DNA of 64,000 bases from Balneolales bacterium (GCA_007132975.1 SLNO01000024.1:1-64000), one strand, 5' to 3'; counted from the first letter of the stretch, positions 23,475 through 33,601 are shown. The notes: a model not told the origin generated them from the letters alone. Translations and numbers: made by a program.

Positions 23475-25199
23475 ATGAAATTTTCATTAATTGCCATTTC
23501 TTTGCTCTTTGCGCTCTCGTTGACCGCCGCCGCACAAGATGGAGGATCAGCCGCGCATCATCCGGAGCGAATCATGATCATGTTCCAAGAGCACAGCCTG
23601 GTTCCCGCTGAAATTCGGACGCATCAGAAATCTGCGGAACCAGGAGTTGCGGGTACGGTATCTCTGGATCAGTCACAGCGCTACCCGATGGCCGCCGCAT
23701 TCATGGCAGACCTTGGGCTGACATCACTCCGGACTATGGTCCGGTCATCCAGGCGACACAAAACGGCAGTTCCCGGCAATACCGCCCGTGACCGGATGTT
23801 CATAGGTCTGGTTCAGGATCCTGCCCGGTTTGAGACCGTGCTTCAGCAGCTGCGCGCCCATCCCGAAATCGAATACGCGGAACCCGATTTCATAGGGCAT
23901 GGAAGCGGGAAACGCAACCCAGGCGGGTTTGAAATAACCGTACCCCATGAACCCAATGGACCCTTCGGAACGCTCTCAGATCTTTTTCCGAACGATCAGT
24001 TTTTTGGGTTACAGTGGGGACTCGAAAACAGCGGCCAGGCCATAGCTGAAGTTAATGGTGTGGCAGGGGAGGACATCAATATCATACCGGCCTGGAGCAT
24101 TACGACCGGCAGCAGCGACATAATCGTTGCCATCCTGGACTCGGGCCAGCCCGACGAAGTTCCTGACTTCGGCGACCGGGTGGTGCCGGGTTACAATTTT
24201 GTGAGTGACAACAGCATAACAGTAGATGACCATGGCCATGGCACCAGTGTGGCCAGTATTGCCCTGGCAACCGGAAACAACGGCGGAACCATGGCCGGCG
24301 TCGACTGGAACGCGAAGATCATGCCGATTAAAATCCTGGATGAGAACAATTCCGGATTGTATTCCTGGTGGGTGGATGGCATTTACTGGGCCGTCGACAA
24401 CGGGGCCGATGTCCTGAACATGAGCGTTGGCGGCAGCAGCCCCAGCAGCTTCATGCAACAGGCCGTATCGGATGCCATTGAGAGCGGAGCCCACGTAATC
24501 GCCTGCATGATGAATGAAAACAATAATGTGCCGTTCATTCCTGCCTCATATGATGGTGTGGTTTCGGTCGGTGCCATCAACAATCTGGGTGCACGCGCCG
24601 TACCATTCTGTTGGGGCGGCGGCAGCAATTACGGCAGCCATATCGATCTTGTTGCGCCCGGTGACAGGATAGTAAGCCTGAGGAGTTCAGATCCGACGAC
24701 AGCAGCATACTGGTGCGGAACCTCACAGGCGACACCCATGGTGGCAGGTGTGGTATCGCTGATGCTCTCCATCGACCCGGAACTCACAACCGCCGAAGTA
24801 AAGCAGATTTTGACCGAAACAAGCCGTGGAAACGGCAGCTGGAACCAGTTTACGGGATGGGGCGTGCTTGATGCGCATGCCGCCGTGTCCAAAGTGCTGG
24901 AAATGCAGGAAACAGGGATTGCGCAGGAGTTGCCGTTAACGATGTTGCTGGACCAGAACTATCCCAATCCATTCAACCCGACCACGTTCATAAGCTACCA
25001 GGTTCCCGAGCAATCCCACGTGACCCTCTCTGTGTATTCGGTTGATGGCCGGCGGGTTGCGGTTCTTGTGGATGGAGTCCAGGCTGCCGGGAGACATTCC
25101 GTGCCTTTTGACGCAACCGGTCTCGGCAGCGGAGTGTACCTTTATGAAATGATCAGCGGAGGCCAACGCAGCGTTCGCCAGATGACACTGGTCAAATAG
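23475..25199 (+). CDS. Secreted subtilisin-like (S8) protease with type IX-like sorting domain
   Basis: 574 residues. A signal peptide (LLFALSLTAAA) and an inhibitor-like propeptide (about 30-145, ending near HPEIEYAEPDF) precede the S8 catalytic domain (about 170-475). The triad is Asp in VAILDSG, His in DDHGHGTSVAS and Ser in GTSQATPMVAG. The last 80 residues form a beta-sandwich starting LLDQNYPNPFNPTTFISY and ending RQMTLVK, the type A C-terminal sorting domain of Balneolota, Ignavibacteria and Bacteroidetes. It is therefore probably exported across the outer membrane. Confidence 0.93.
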   Translation: MKFSLIAISLLFALSLTAAAQDGGSAAHHPERIMIMFQEHSLVPAEIRTHQKSAEPGVAGTVSLDQSQRYPMAAAFMADLGLTSLRTMVRSSRRHKTAVPGNTARDRMFIGLVQDPARFETVLQQLRAHPEIEYAEPDFIGHGSGKRNPGGFEITVPHEPNGPFGTLSDLFPNDQFFGLQWGLENSGQAIAEVNGVAGEDINIIPAWSITTGSSDIIVAILDSGQPDEVPDFGDRVVPGYNFVSDNSITVDDHGHGTSVASIALATGNNGGTMAGVDWNAKIMPIKILDENNSGLYSWWVDGIYWAVDNGADVLNMSVGGSSPSSFMQQAVSDAIESGAHVIACMMNENNNVPFIPASYDGVVSVGAINNLGARAVPFCWGGGSNYGSHIDLVAPGDRIVSLRSSDPTTAAYWCGTSQATPMVAGVVSLMLSIDPELTTAEVKQILTETSRGNGSWNQFTGWGVLDAHAAVSKVLEMQETGIAQELPLTMLLDQNYPNPFNPTTFISYQVPEQSHVTLSVYSVDGRRVAVLVDGVQAAGRHSVPFDATGLGSGVYLYEMISGGQRSVRQMTLVK

Positions 25200-25220
25200 C
25201 GTCCAGACAGGTCTGGACGC
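25199..25220. terminator. Perfect 10-bp inverted repeat after the subtilase gene
   Basis: GCGTCCAGAC-AG-GTCTGGACGC starts at the last base of the subtilase stop codon. No T-run follows, so it is a terminator core or mRNA 3' stabiliser. A second, weaker hairpin (AAACTCT/AGAGTTT, about 25248-25269) follows before the convergent gene. Confidence 0.45.
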
Positions 25221-25344
25221 GGCCTGAAAGCGACCTGCTGATTCGGCAAACTCTTCTGAAACAGAGTTTATATGCCTGAACAGGAGGTGCCATGTCCAAT
25301 TGCAGGATGATTGGCCAGTACCGGCCGGTTGAAAAACCGTGAAC

Positions 25345-28152
25345 TTAATTCCGGTCCTGAAGCTTGCTGTCCAGCTCCTCAAGAAGCTCGCCGTAACGCG
25401 CCCAGTTGCCGTCGTTCATGGCCTGCCGCAGCTCCTGCCACAATGAACGAATCTCCTCCAGTTCGCGCTCCGAGACAGCGCTCACCGGACGGCGCGCGGC
25501 TGGATCCGTAACCGGCAGCGGCTCCTCCATCTGCGCGATCAGCTCATCTTCGTCTGGCATCCGCACCGGCATGACTCCTGGATCCAGGAAATCAAGCTCG
25601 TCGCCGAACAGGTCGATCATAGCTGCCCGAATGGTCGGCTGCATCGAAATATCGTCGCCCACGGCAACGATGACCCGTTGCAGCTGGGGAATGTCGTCGC
25701 GGTCGGCCAGCAGAAAAACCGGCTCCACATACATGAAGGAGTTTTCGATAGGCACCACAAGCAGGTTGCCGCGGATCACCCGGGAACCGCGCTGGTCCCA
25801 AAGAGCAAGCTGCCGTGATATCTCGGGATCCTGGTCAATGCGTGACTCGATCTGCGCCGGTCCAAATATCAGCCGGTCCTTGGGCAGCCGGTAGGTGACC
25901 AGCTCGCCGTAGTGTTCGGGGTCGGATCGGGCCGCCATCCACGCAATCATGTTGTTCCGGCCCTCCGGTGTGAACGGACTGATGAGCATGAATTCCAGCT
26001 CCTTGCCGGAGTTGTCGCCGCCGGATACTTCACCACCGGCACTTTCACCGCCCGGGCTGTCTGGCAGATGGCCGAGTACGTAATACGGTTCCATGGTCAT
26101 CCGTCGTCCGGCATACACCTCAAACGGCCGGCGCCAGCGGTCTTCGTCGTTGTAGAAGACACGCGGGTTGGTCATGTGGTAGCGGCTGTACTGTTCCATC
26201 TGCACCTCGAAGAGGTTGACAGGATACCGGAAATGCTCCTGGAGTCCGTAGGGGGCCTCATCCACCGGTATGAACATGTCGGGAAAGATCCTCTGGTAGA
26301 TGCCGATGATCGGGTCGCTATTGTCGATCACATAGAACGTGACCGTGCCGTCGTACGCATCCACAGTCACCTTGACGGGATTGCGCATGTAGTTGATGCC
26401 GCGGTTGGGCTCCGAGTAGGGGAATTTGTTGGATGTGGTGTAGGCATCCTGGATCCAGATCAGGCGTCCGTCGTGCACCACCAGATAGGGATCCTCGTCG
26501 AGCTGCAGGAACGGGCTGACGCGGTTGATGCGGTCCTGCACCCCGCGCCAGATCTGCAGGCGGCTTTCCGGGGTGATGTAATCGGAGAGCAGGATGTTGA
26601 TGTCGTTCAGTTCCCAGGCGAAGAGGAGTTTGCGCAGGAAACTGCTGATCGGGATGCCGCCGCGACCGGTGTAATGGTGGTAGACGTTGCCGTCGCCGGA
26701 GGGATAGTGCAGCTCCTCGGTGGTGGTGTTGACGATGAAATAACCCGGGCTGACCTTGCCGTAGTAAATCGCGGCGTTGTCGATGGGGATGTCGGGGTGG
26801 GTGACCGGCGGGAGGTCACGGGCGATCATTAGCGGTTCGCCCTGGCGGTTGGCGGCGTTCACCGGACTCATGGCAATGCCGAAGCCGTGGGTGTACTGCA
26901 GATGGCGGTTGACCCATGAGCGGGACCCTTCAGGCAGACGGGGCGAGAGTTCACGTCCGGCCAGCATCACCTGCTGCTTCTGTCCGTCAATGGTGTACCG
27001 GTCGATGCCGATGGTATTGAACTGGTAGTAGGGACGGATCTCCTGGAGCTGGCGGTAGGTCTGGATGAGCAGCCGATGGTCCCACAGGCGAATGTTCTCG
27101 ATCGCTTGCTGGTTGTTGCGGATATCGTCCACGCGCAGGGTGTCGTCGGCGGGATAGTCGACTTCGCGGACACGGTCGAGCCCGAAGGCGAGCCGCGTCA
27201 TGGCAATATTGTTCTCGATGAACGGCCGCTCCACCTCCAGTTCGTTGGGGTTGACGCGGAACTGCTGAACGGCGGAGGGGAGTAGGCCGCGCCCGATGAT
27301 AAGCACCAGCACGGTAAGGGCCGCGGTGGCGATCATGACCTTGCCGAGCTTAATCCACCGGCTCAGGAAAAGCAAGACGGCCAGCAGCGCAGTGAGGATG
27401 GAAGCCGCCCACAGTGCAGGCAGTTCGATGTTCACATGGGTGTAGCCGGCGCCGAAGACAGCCCCATCCTCCCGGAAAAGGAGCTCGTATCGCGACAGGA
27501 AAAACCCGGCGGCAAGTATGAGAAGCCACAGGGCGGCGTTGAGCTTGAGGTGGTTGAGGGCGGGTGGATGGGCTTTGAGCCCTTGGCCGGGCCGGGCGCT
27601 GATCATGTCGGTGACGAAATAGACGACGGCCAGCAGGAAAGTGACGAAAAAGAAAAGTGCGGCGAGCGAGCCCTGGATCAGGTTGAGCAGGGGTAGCTGG
27701 AACATGTAAAAGCTGATTTCGCGGCCGAAGACCGGATCGGTGGCGCCGAAGGACTGGACGAAAAAGAAGCGGAGGGCATCGTCCCAGCGGAACATGATGG
27801 CCAGGGAGAATATAAGCGCGGTGAACAGCCCCAAAAGGGTGAAGCCGTTGCGCATCCATTTGAACTGGCGCTCGTACGGGACAGCAATGTTGAGACTGCC
27901 GGTGATCATGGAGACCAGCCGGGAGTCGCGCAGCAGGTGCGCAAGGTAGCGGAAGTTCAGCAACAGGTAGAGCGCCGCGATCAGGAATGATCCCGTGAAG
28001 AGCAGCAGTTGCGTACCCTTGAGCACCCGGAAGACGTCGGCGTACCCCAGCTCGCGGAGCCAGAGCCACTCCATGATCCAGCTGGAGAAGAGCATCAGCA
28101 GGATGATCGGTACGATGATGATAAGGGCAATGCGCAGGATTCGTAAGGTCAT
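25345..28152 (-). CDS. UPF0182 family large membrane protein
   Basis: 935 residues. Seven or so N-terminal membrane helices (first at about 5-27) precede a large extracytoplasmic domain with conserved UPF0182 stretches such as NIRLWDHRLLIQTYRQLQEI, YTHGFGIAMSPVN, IYYGKVSPGYFIVNT and WIQDAYTTSNKFPYSEP. The function of this widespread family is unknown. A Gly/Ser/Glu-rich insertion (SPGGESAGGEVSGGDNSGKE) interrupts the C-terminal third, and the last 60 residues are a charged helix, probably coiled coil. It stands alone, convergent to the subtilase gene. Confidence 0.9.
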   Translation of the reverse strand: MTLRILRIALIIIVPIILLMLFSSWIMEWLWLRELGYADVFRVLKGTQLLLFTGSFLIAALYLLLNFRYLAHLLRDSRLVSMITGSLNIAVPYERQFKWMRNGFTLLGLFTALIFSLAIMFRWDDALRFFFVQSFGATDPVFGREISFYMFQLPLLNLIQGSLAALFFFVTFLLAVVYFVTDMISARPGQGLKAHPPALNHLKLNAALWLLILAAGFFLSRYELLFREDGAVFGAGYTHVNIELPALWAASILTALLAVLLFLSRWIKLGKVMIATAALTVLVLIIGRGLLPSAVQQFRVNPNELEVERPFIENNIAMTRLAFGLDRVREVDYPADDTLRVDDIRNNQQAIENIRLWDHRLLIQTYRQLQEIRPYYQFNTIGIDRYTIDGQKQQVMLAGRELSPRLPEGSRSWVNRHLQYTHGFGIAMSPVNAANRQGEPLMIARDLPPVTHPDIPIDNAAIYYGKVSPGYFIVNTTTEELHYPSGDGNVYHHYTGRGGIPISSFLRKLLFAWELNDINILLSDYITPESRLQIWRGVQDRINRVSPFLQLDEDPYLVVHDGRLIWIQDAYTTSNKFPYSEPNRGINYMRNPVKVTVDAYDGTVTFYVIDNSDPIIGIYQRIFPDMFIPVDEAPYGLQEHFRYPVNLFEVQMEQYSRYHMTNPRVFYNDEDRWRRPFEVYAGRRMTMEPYYVLGHLPDSPGGESAGGEVSGGDNSGKELEFMLISPFTPEGRNNMIAWMAARSDPEHYGELVTYRLPKDRLIFGPAQIESRIDQDPEISRQLALWDQRGSRVIRGNLLVVPIENSFMYVEPVFLLADRDDIPQLQRVIVAVGDDISMQPTIRAAMIDLFGDELDFLDPGVMPVRMPDEDELIAQMEEPLPVTDPAARRPVSAVSERELEEIRSLWQELRQAMNDGNWARYGELLEELDSKLQDRN

Positions 28153-28271
28153 GGCAAATAATATTGGAAAATAGTCAGGGTTTTGTGCTCATCCGCAATG
28201 CCTTAAAAGTAACCAAAAGAGTGCGCTGGCCAAAGCAGTTTCTGATATAGACATGCCCTGGAGCCGCAGGC

Positions 28272-28400
28272 GGCATGTGGCGCTGGATTTAGCCGGTATC
28301 CCACCAGTGTCACAGACCACATGGCGAGGTGCATCCGATATCCCACCAGTGTCACAGACCGTGTGGCAAGATGCAGCCGGTATCCTACCTGAGTCGCAGC
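28272..28400. repeat. Tandem 42-bp repeats (about 2.5-3 units)
   Basis: Units start at 28293, 28335 and 28377 (CCGGTATCCCACC, CCGATATCCCACC, CCGGTATCCTACC), so the period is exactly 42 bp. Units one and two share CCCACCAGTGTCACAGACC. A degenerate half unit precedes. They fill most of the 312-bp gap between two leftward genes. The period is a multiple of three and one plus-strand frame stays open through them, but that frame looks non-coding. Confidence 0.75.
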
Positions 28401-28464
28401 GGTTTCCCCATTTCAGGGCAATGCTGATGCGTGTGGATGCGGCTCGCCTTTTGTCAGGTGGGCA

Positions 28465-29973
28465 TCACTGTTGCTTCACTTCGCTGATGGCTTCGTCAAG
28501 GGAGGCCTCTTTGGTGTAGAAACGTCCCCACTTGGATTCCGGATCGTGCGGGGTGAGCAGGGAGACCACGATCAGGACCAGGATGGATGCGGATGCCGCC
28601 GGCAGGATGATGTACTGCTCGTTTAGCAGCTGCTCGCCGGTGGTGCTTACCAGGACGGAGTTGGCCACGGTGATGAAGAGGGTGACGCCCATACCGGTGG
28701 CGATGGAGGCCACGCCTCCGGCTACGGTGACCCGTTTCCAGAGAAAAGCGGCAAGCAGGGCGGGCGTGAGTCCGGCCCCGACCATCGTGTATGCCGTCAG
28801 GGCCATCGCCAGGATGGTCTGGAACTGCGTGAGCAGCAGGTAGGCCATGACACCGAGCAGCACGACCATCATCCGCTGGATCACGATGATGCGCTTGCCG
28901 TCAACCGACGGGTTGATGAACCGCTGGTAGATATCGCGGGTCAGGTTGGTGGATGGCGTGAGCAGGAAGCTGTTGCCGGTGGAGGTAATAATGGCGACGG
29001 AAGCCATGATGAGAAGGAGTCCGACCGCGAGCGGCAGGCCCACTTCGGCGCCGTAGCGGGCGGTGTGCAGGATGATGCGCTCAGAGTCGCCGCTGGCAAG
29101 GAAGAACTCGGAGGTGGAGGGCAACGCGTTGAAATGGCTGAAGGCGAAGATGGCCAGCGAAGCGAGGGCCGTCTCCACGATGATGGTGCCCACGACCCAC
29201 CACATGACCGCCGTTTTAGCCGATTTTTCGTTGCGGGCGGAGAAAAATTTCTGGTACATGTTGGATTCGCCCAGCAGCAGGAAGAAGGTCGGCAGGAAGA
29301 TGCCCATGGCCCACCAGAAGTTCTTTTCGCCGAAGACGGTGAAGTAGGACGGGTCCAGCGTGGCGGTGAGGTGCTCGGCCCCGCCGATGTTGATGTAGAC
29401 CAGCGGCACGGCAATGATCACGGCCGCGGTGATGACGGCGCCGTTGATGATATCCACCGAGACGATGGAGAGCATACCGGCAAAGGCGGTGAAGATGACG
29501 ATGAAGCCGGCGGTGAGCAGCACGCCCTGCCATTCGGGAATGCCGGCGACCAGGTCCAGCACAAATCCACCCGCACGGAACTGATAGCCCACGATGGTGG
29601 TGTAGGCGATCACGATGACGATGGTGCCGAGGATGCGCGCCCATTTGTTGTAGCGCAGCTCGAGGATGTCGGGCACGGTGAATTCGGCGATTCGGCGCAC
29701 GCGGGCGGCCAGGAAGAAGACGATGACGATCGCGACCCAGGCCCCGGCCGCCATCCACAATTCGGAAAAGCCGATGTTGGCGGCGAGACCGGCCCCGGCG
29801 AGCAGGCTGCCCGATCCCATCCAGGTGCACAGGAGCGTGCCGACCAGCTTGGGGGTGGAGACGGAGCGTCCGGCCACCATGAAATCCTCCTGATTCTTGA
29901 CCAAAAAGCTCTTCCATATGGAAATGGACATGAGCAGGACCAGGTAACCGATGACGACAAAGAAAAAGATCAC
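28465..29973 (-). CDS. Sodium:solute symporter (SSS family)
   Basis: 502 residues, about 13 membrane helices. SSS landmarks include EDFMVAGRSVSTPKLVGTLLCTWMGSGS near residue 33, the AEFTVPDILELRYNKWARI loop, and GNSFLLTPSTNLTRDIYQRF, which carries the GN-TRD-like sodium-site helix. It imports a solute with Na+; PutP/PanF-type substrates (amino acids, pantothenate) are possible, but the sequence does not fix one. It stands alone on the minus strand. An Na+-driven carrier suits a marine or saline habitat, which is inference. Confidence 0.9.
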   Translation of the reverse strand: MIFFFVVIGYLVLLMSISIWKSFLVKNQEDFMVAGRSVSTPKLVGTLLCTWMGSGSLLAGAGLAANIGFSELWMAAGAWVAIVIVFFLAARVRRIAEFTVPDILELRYNKWARILGTIVIVIAYTTIVGYQFRAGGFVLDLVAGIPEWQGVLLTAGFIVIFTAFAGMLSIVSVDIINGAVITAAVIIAVPLVYINIGGAEHLTATLDPSYFTVFGEKNFWWAMGIFLPTFFLLLGESNMYQKFFSARNEKSAKTAVMWWVVGTIIVETALASLAIFAFSHFNALPSTSEFFLASGDSERIILHTARYGAEVGLPLAVGLLLIMASVAIITSTGNSFLLTPSTNLTRDIYQRFINPSVDGKRIIVIQRMMVVLLGVMAYLLLTQFQTILAMALTAYTMVGAGLTPALLAAFLWKRVTVAGGVASIATGMGVTLFITVANSVLVSTTGEQLLNEQYIILPAASASILVLIVVSLLTPHDPESKWGRFYTKEASLDEAISEVKQQ

Positions 29974-30114
29974 AGTGAGTCTCCGTTGGTTGCGGGTGTG
30001 GAACGGGTCAGGCAGGCGGGATGGTCAGAACTCCCGGCGTAAGGTGTGATAATAAATGAATGCGCGCATTTTAACAAGTAGGGAGGATGGCGGATGCTAT
30101 TTCTGTCACGCATC

Positions 30115-31035
30115 CTAACGGATCACGAATGCGGAGTTGGCGCGGATGCCGATGCCGAGCAGGTGCACGCCTTCGGGGATGGCGGGGATGCCGCTGTCGT
30201 GCAGGTATTCGTAGCTGACTTGCACGCGGAATTCACCCCCGCTTCGGTGCAGGTTCCATCCGGCGGAGAAGCCCCGGTTGATGTACAGGCCGCTGTCGAG
30301 GCTGATAATATTGATGCGTGAATCCACAAATGGCCCGCTGCCGTACGGGTTTTCCATCCAGTGTGCCTGCAGGGTGAATTCGTTCTGGAGGTCGTTCCAG
30401 TCGGGGGGATGCTCCTCCAGTGCGCGCGGGTCGCGGCGGTCGTAGGTGATCAGATAGTTGTCGTAGGCGCCCATCAGGATCAGGTCGTTGTCGCGGAAAA
30501 CCGACAGCGGTTGCTGGTAGCGTACGGTGACGCTGCTGAAAATAAGGGAGCGCTCCTCGCCGCGGTCCATGTTATCGATGTCGTGCTTGCAGCGGTGCAG
30601 GAAGCCAAGCTGCAGGTAACCCGGGTTCATACGCACGGTGTACAGCAGCCCTTCCTCCCAGAAAATGGCCCGTGGATTGAAGTTGATGTCGTTGTGCGGA
30701 TCGGCGATGAACTGGATCTGTCCGGTAAGCAGAAGCGACTGGGAGCGGCCGTTGCGCCAGAGTTCCACGTATCCGCCCAGGTCCTGGTACCACAGGTGGT
30801 GGTCGTCGCTGCTGTAGGCGAAATGTCCGAAACCGGCCCAGCCGCCGAACGAGTGGAAGCCGCGGACTTCACCGTCGGGCAGGTGCAGCCGCTCGTCGAG
30901 CAGCGGGTTGATGATCAGGCTGCGGGTGGCCTGGCGTTGGGCTTCAGACTCGCCGGGGTGTGACACCAGGACGAGCGCAGCCGCAAAGCACGCAGCCAGC
31001 AGGGTTGTGGGGGATGCATTTCCGCGCAGGTTCAT
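30115..31035 (-). CDS. Predicted outer-membrane beta-barrel protein of unknown family
   Basis: 306 residues with a signal peptide (LLAACFAAALVLV...SEAQ). The rest alternates polar and hydrophobic residues in strand-like runs rich in Tyr/Trp (HHLWYQDLGGYVELWRNG, GLYINRGFSAGWNLHRS, GEFRVQVSYEYL) and ends IRANSAFVIR, though not in a typical terminal Phe. An FLHRCKHDID motif is distinctive. I do not recognise the family. It is encoded upstream of speE on the same strand with an 84-bp leader, so no shared role is implied. Confidence 0.5.
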   Translation of the reverse strand: MNLRGNASPTTLLAACFAAALVLVSHPGESEAQRQATRSLIINPLLDERLHLPDGEVRGFHSFGGWAGFGHFAYSSDDHHLWYQDLGGYVELWRNGRSQSLLLTGQIQFIADPHNDINFNPRAIFWEEGLLYTVRMNPGYLQLGFLHRCKHDIDNMDRGEERSLIFSSVTVRYQQPLSVFRDNDLILMGAYDNYLITYDRRDPRALEEHPPDWNDLQNEFTLQAHWMENPYGSGPFVDSRINIISLDSGLYINRGFSAGWNLHRSGGEFRVQVSYEYLHDSGIPAIPEGVHLLGIGIRANSAFVIR

Positions 31036-31119
31036 ATATGCCTCGCACTCTGCAGTGTTATGGGGGTTGCGCTCCTGTCCGTGTGGTATGGCTTGCCGAT
31101 TTTGTGCACGATGTTCTGT

Positions 31120-31839
31120 TTATTTGCGCCTCGCCGCCAGGAAGGTCCATGCCTCGCCGAACGAGGGAATGAACACGCGCTGTTCCGTGAACTGGTGGAA
31201 ATCGCCGGCAAGGGCCGATTCGATGTCGGCCATGATTTCATGACGGGCGATGCCGGTTTCCGGGTCGAAGGGCCTGGTGCCGCAGCACTGCATGTTGAGC
31301 ATGCCGCCGGGTTTGAGGCTGCGGGCCACTTTCTGCATCAGTTCCTGAAGGAATTCACGGCGGGACTGTCCCTCGCGCACCGGATCAATGGTCAGATCGT
31401 AGATTACACCGTCCAGATCCTGATGGGTGTCGATATACTCGAACACATCGCCGATGATAACCTCCGCCTTGGGATGCTCGAAGGCGTCGCCGCAAAGGAC
31501 GGGCAGGTACTCCCTCGAGAGGCGGGTTACCTCGGCATCGATGTCTATCATCACGGCCGATTCCAGATCGCGGCCCTGGTGCTGGTCAATATCCAGCAGC
31601 TCATGCAGCACCCCGCCATCGCCTCCGCCCAGGATAGCAACGCGACCGAAAGCACCAAGCATGATCAGCGGGCTCACCATGGCCACGTTGTAGGACCGGT
31701 CCGATTCGGATATCTGCAGATCGCCGTCGATGACCAGCTGGTTGCCGAATTTGGGATGGTGGCGTATTTCGATCTCCTGCCAGGGGCTGGTGACCCGTGC
31801 GATCGGCGTGATTTCGTAATGTTGTATCTCCTGTGGCAT
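31120..31839 (-). CDS. speE: Spermidine synthase-like protein (SpeE family)
   Basis: 239 residues from the ATG at 31839; the frame runs on upstream but is antisense to mnmE there. A beta-strand N-domain (about 1-70) precedes a Rossmann methyltransferase-like domain with VAILGGGDGGVLHELL (about 70-85), MIDIDAEV and YDLTIDPV, which match the dcSAM-binding loop, acidic ribose ligand and catalytic Asp loop. The enzyme moves aminopropyl from decarboxylated SAM to putrescine. The usual SDPxGPA catalytic loop is replaced by DLTIDPVRE, so a different polyamine acceptor is possible. Confidence 0.85.
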   Translation of the reverse strand: MPQEIQHYEITPIARVTSPWQEIEIRHHPKFGNQLVIDGDLQISESDRSYNVAMVSPLIMLGAFGRVAILGGGDGGVLHELLDIDQHQGRDLESAVMIDIDAEVTRLSREYLPVLCGDAFEHPKAEVIIGDVFEYIDTHQDLDGVIYDLTIDPVREGQSRREFLQELMQKVARSLKPGGMLNMQCCGTRPFDPETGIARHEIMADIESALAGDFHQFTEQRVFIPSFGEAWTFLAARRK

Positions 31840-31963
31840 GGCGGGATGTGCTTTGGCAGGCCGGCGATGGTGACACACTTTGCCGGTGCAGGTTTGGTTT
31901 GTATCTTTGAAATCAGGTTTTTGCTGAAAATCCAAGCTTTCCAGAGCTAAATCTAACAATAAC

Positions 31964-33601
31964 GTGGAAGATTCGCATCCCCAATCGATCCAACAAAGAC
32001 CAGCCATTGCCGCTATTGCCACTGCGCTCGGTGAAGCGGGCATATCGGTGATACGGGTTTCAGGTGAAGGTGCGCTGGAGAAGGTGTCCCGCATTTTCAG
32101 GGGGAAGGATCTGTCCGCACAGTCGACGCATACTGCCCATTTCGGCAGAATAGTGGACCGGCCGGATGCGGACGAGGCAACCGATTCCGGTGGCTTGCCG
32201 GACAGGGAAGTGGAACCGAATGTGGTCAGCGGAGATGGTCCGGGAAGCAAAGCCGGATTGCTGCCAGAACCGCGAGTCATTGACGAAGTGGTGGCCACCA
32301 TTTTCCGATCGCCACGGTCGTATACCGGTGAGGATACGGTCGAGATCTCGTGCCATGGCGGGGTGCTGGTGACCCAGGAAGTGCTTGAAGCGATTCTGCG
32401 CCAAGGGGTTCGTCATGCTGAGCCTGGGGAGTTCACCCAGCGGGCATTCCTGAACGGGAAGCTGGAACTGTCGCAGGCCGAGGCGGTGGCGGACATGATC
32501 CACGCCAGAAGCCGCAAGGCGGTCGAGGCGGCGGGACGCCAGCTCGAGGGCGAGCTCGGCAAACACGTCAGGGCTTTCCGGCAGCAGATCATCGACGCCA
32601 CGGCCATGGTGGAATTGGAACTGGATTTCATCGAGGAGGATGTGGAGTTCGCCAACAAGGAAGAACTTGCGCGGTTGCTGGGGGATGTGCGCACCGAGAT
32701 CGGACGGCTGCTTGAGACCTATGAGTCGGGGCGGCTGGTGCGCAACGGAGTGCAGACGGTGTTCGTCGGGCGTCCCAATGCCGGGAAATCCACCCTGCTA
32801 AATACGCTTATGGGCAAGGAGCGGGCAATCGTTTCGGCCACGGCGGGCACCACGCGTGATGTGATTGATGCCGACTGGAGCTATGATGGACTGACGTTCA
32901 CCCTGACCGACACGGCGGGATTGCGCGAGACGGCCGACGAGATCGAGTCGGAGGGCGTGCGGCGATCTGAGTCGGCGGTGGCCCGGGCCGATCTTATCCT
33001 CTATCTCAAGGATGTCTCCGAGCCGCCGGACGATGAAGAGCGCCGGCTGCTGGATCGCATCCGCGAACGGTCGGAGGGCAAGGTGCTGCTGAACGTGGGG
33101 ACAAAACTGGATCTGGCCGATCCGGCCATTCGTGAAGAGCTGTTGCGTCAGGTGCAGGCCGCATCCACCAGTAAACCGGAGAAACCGGCGGGCCGTGGAG
33201 GTGCGGACCCGGACGGCGATAGTGATGATCCGGGTAAGGATGATGTGGCATCTGGTGTCGGCAGCGTTGCATCGGACACGACACGCTTTGATGCGATCAT
33301 ATCCGCCAGGGACGGTACGGGCATTGAGGAGCTCAAGCGCCGGATGCGCGCCGAGGTGCTGCACCACAAGGAGATAGACACCGGGCAGGTGATGATCACA
33401 TCCACCCGCCACCGGGATGCGCTGGAAAAGGCGCGGCATCATGTGGACGAGGCGCTGCGGGCGCTTGAGGGTGGCATGACCGGCGATTTTCTGGCCATTG
33501 ACCTGCGGGCGGCGCTTGGAGAGCTTGGGGCCATTACCGGGGAGATCACCACGGAGGATCTGTTAGACAGCATATTTTCGCGGTTCTGCATCGGCAAGTA
33601 A
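31964..33601 (+). CDS. mnmE: tRNA uridine-34 modification GTPase MnmE
   Basis: 545 residues, longer than the usual 450-460. An N-terminal folate-binding domain (IAAIATALGEAGISVIRVSG), a helical domain and an inserted G domain are present with FVGRPNAGKST (G1), ATAGTTRD (G2) and DTAGLRET (G3). The C-terminus FCIGK gives the catalytic Cys. MnmE with MnmG makes (carboxymethyl)aminomethyl-U34 in tRNAs. Two low-complexity insertions explain the length: about residues 65-100 and a Gly/Asp-rich one near 405-440 inside the G domain. The only plausible start is GTG at 31964. Confidence 0.95.
   Translation: MEDSHPQSIQQRPAIAAIATALGEAGISVIRVSGEGALEKVSRIFRGKDLSAQSTHTAHFGRIVDRPDADEATDSGGLPDREVEPNVVSGDGPGSKAGLLPEPRVIDEVVATIFRSPRSYTGEDTVEISCHGGVLVTQEVLEAILRQGVRHAEPGEFTQRAFLNGKLELSQAEAVADMIHARSRKAVEAAGRQLEGELGKHVRAFRQQIIDATAMVELELDFIEEDVEFANKEELARLLGDVRTEIGRLLETYESGRLVRNGVQTVFVGRPNAGKSTLLNTLMGKERAIVSATAGTTRDVIDADWSYDGLTFTLTDTAGLRETADEIESEGVRRSESAVARADLILYLKDVSEPPDDEERRLLDRIRERSEGKVLLNVGTKLDLADPAIREELLRQVQAASTSKPEKPAGRGGADPDGDSDDPGKDDVASGVGSVASDTTRFDAIISARDGTGIEELKRRMRAEVLHHKEIDTGQVMITSTRHRDALEKARHHVDEALRALEGGMTGDFLAIDLRAALGELGAITGEITTEDLLDSIFSRFCIGK

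Noticed and set aside
25292-25342. 16-codon ORF behind a strong AGGAGGT after the subtilase gene
   Set aside because: No relative elsewhere in the window, no promoter seen, and it is squeezed before a convergent stop; a chance match is likely.
25912-26832. Plus-strand frame of about 306 codons opposite UPF0182
   Set aside because: Antisense shadow with Val/Asp/His-rich low-information sequence; UPF0182 on the other strand is clear.
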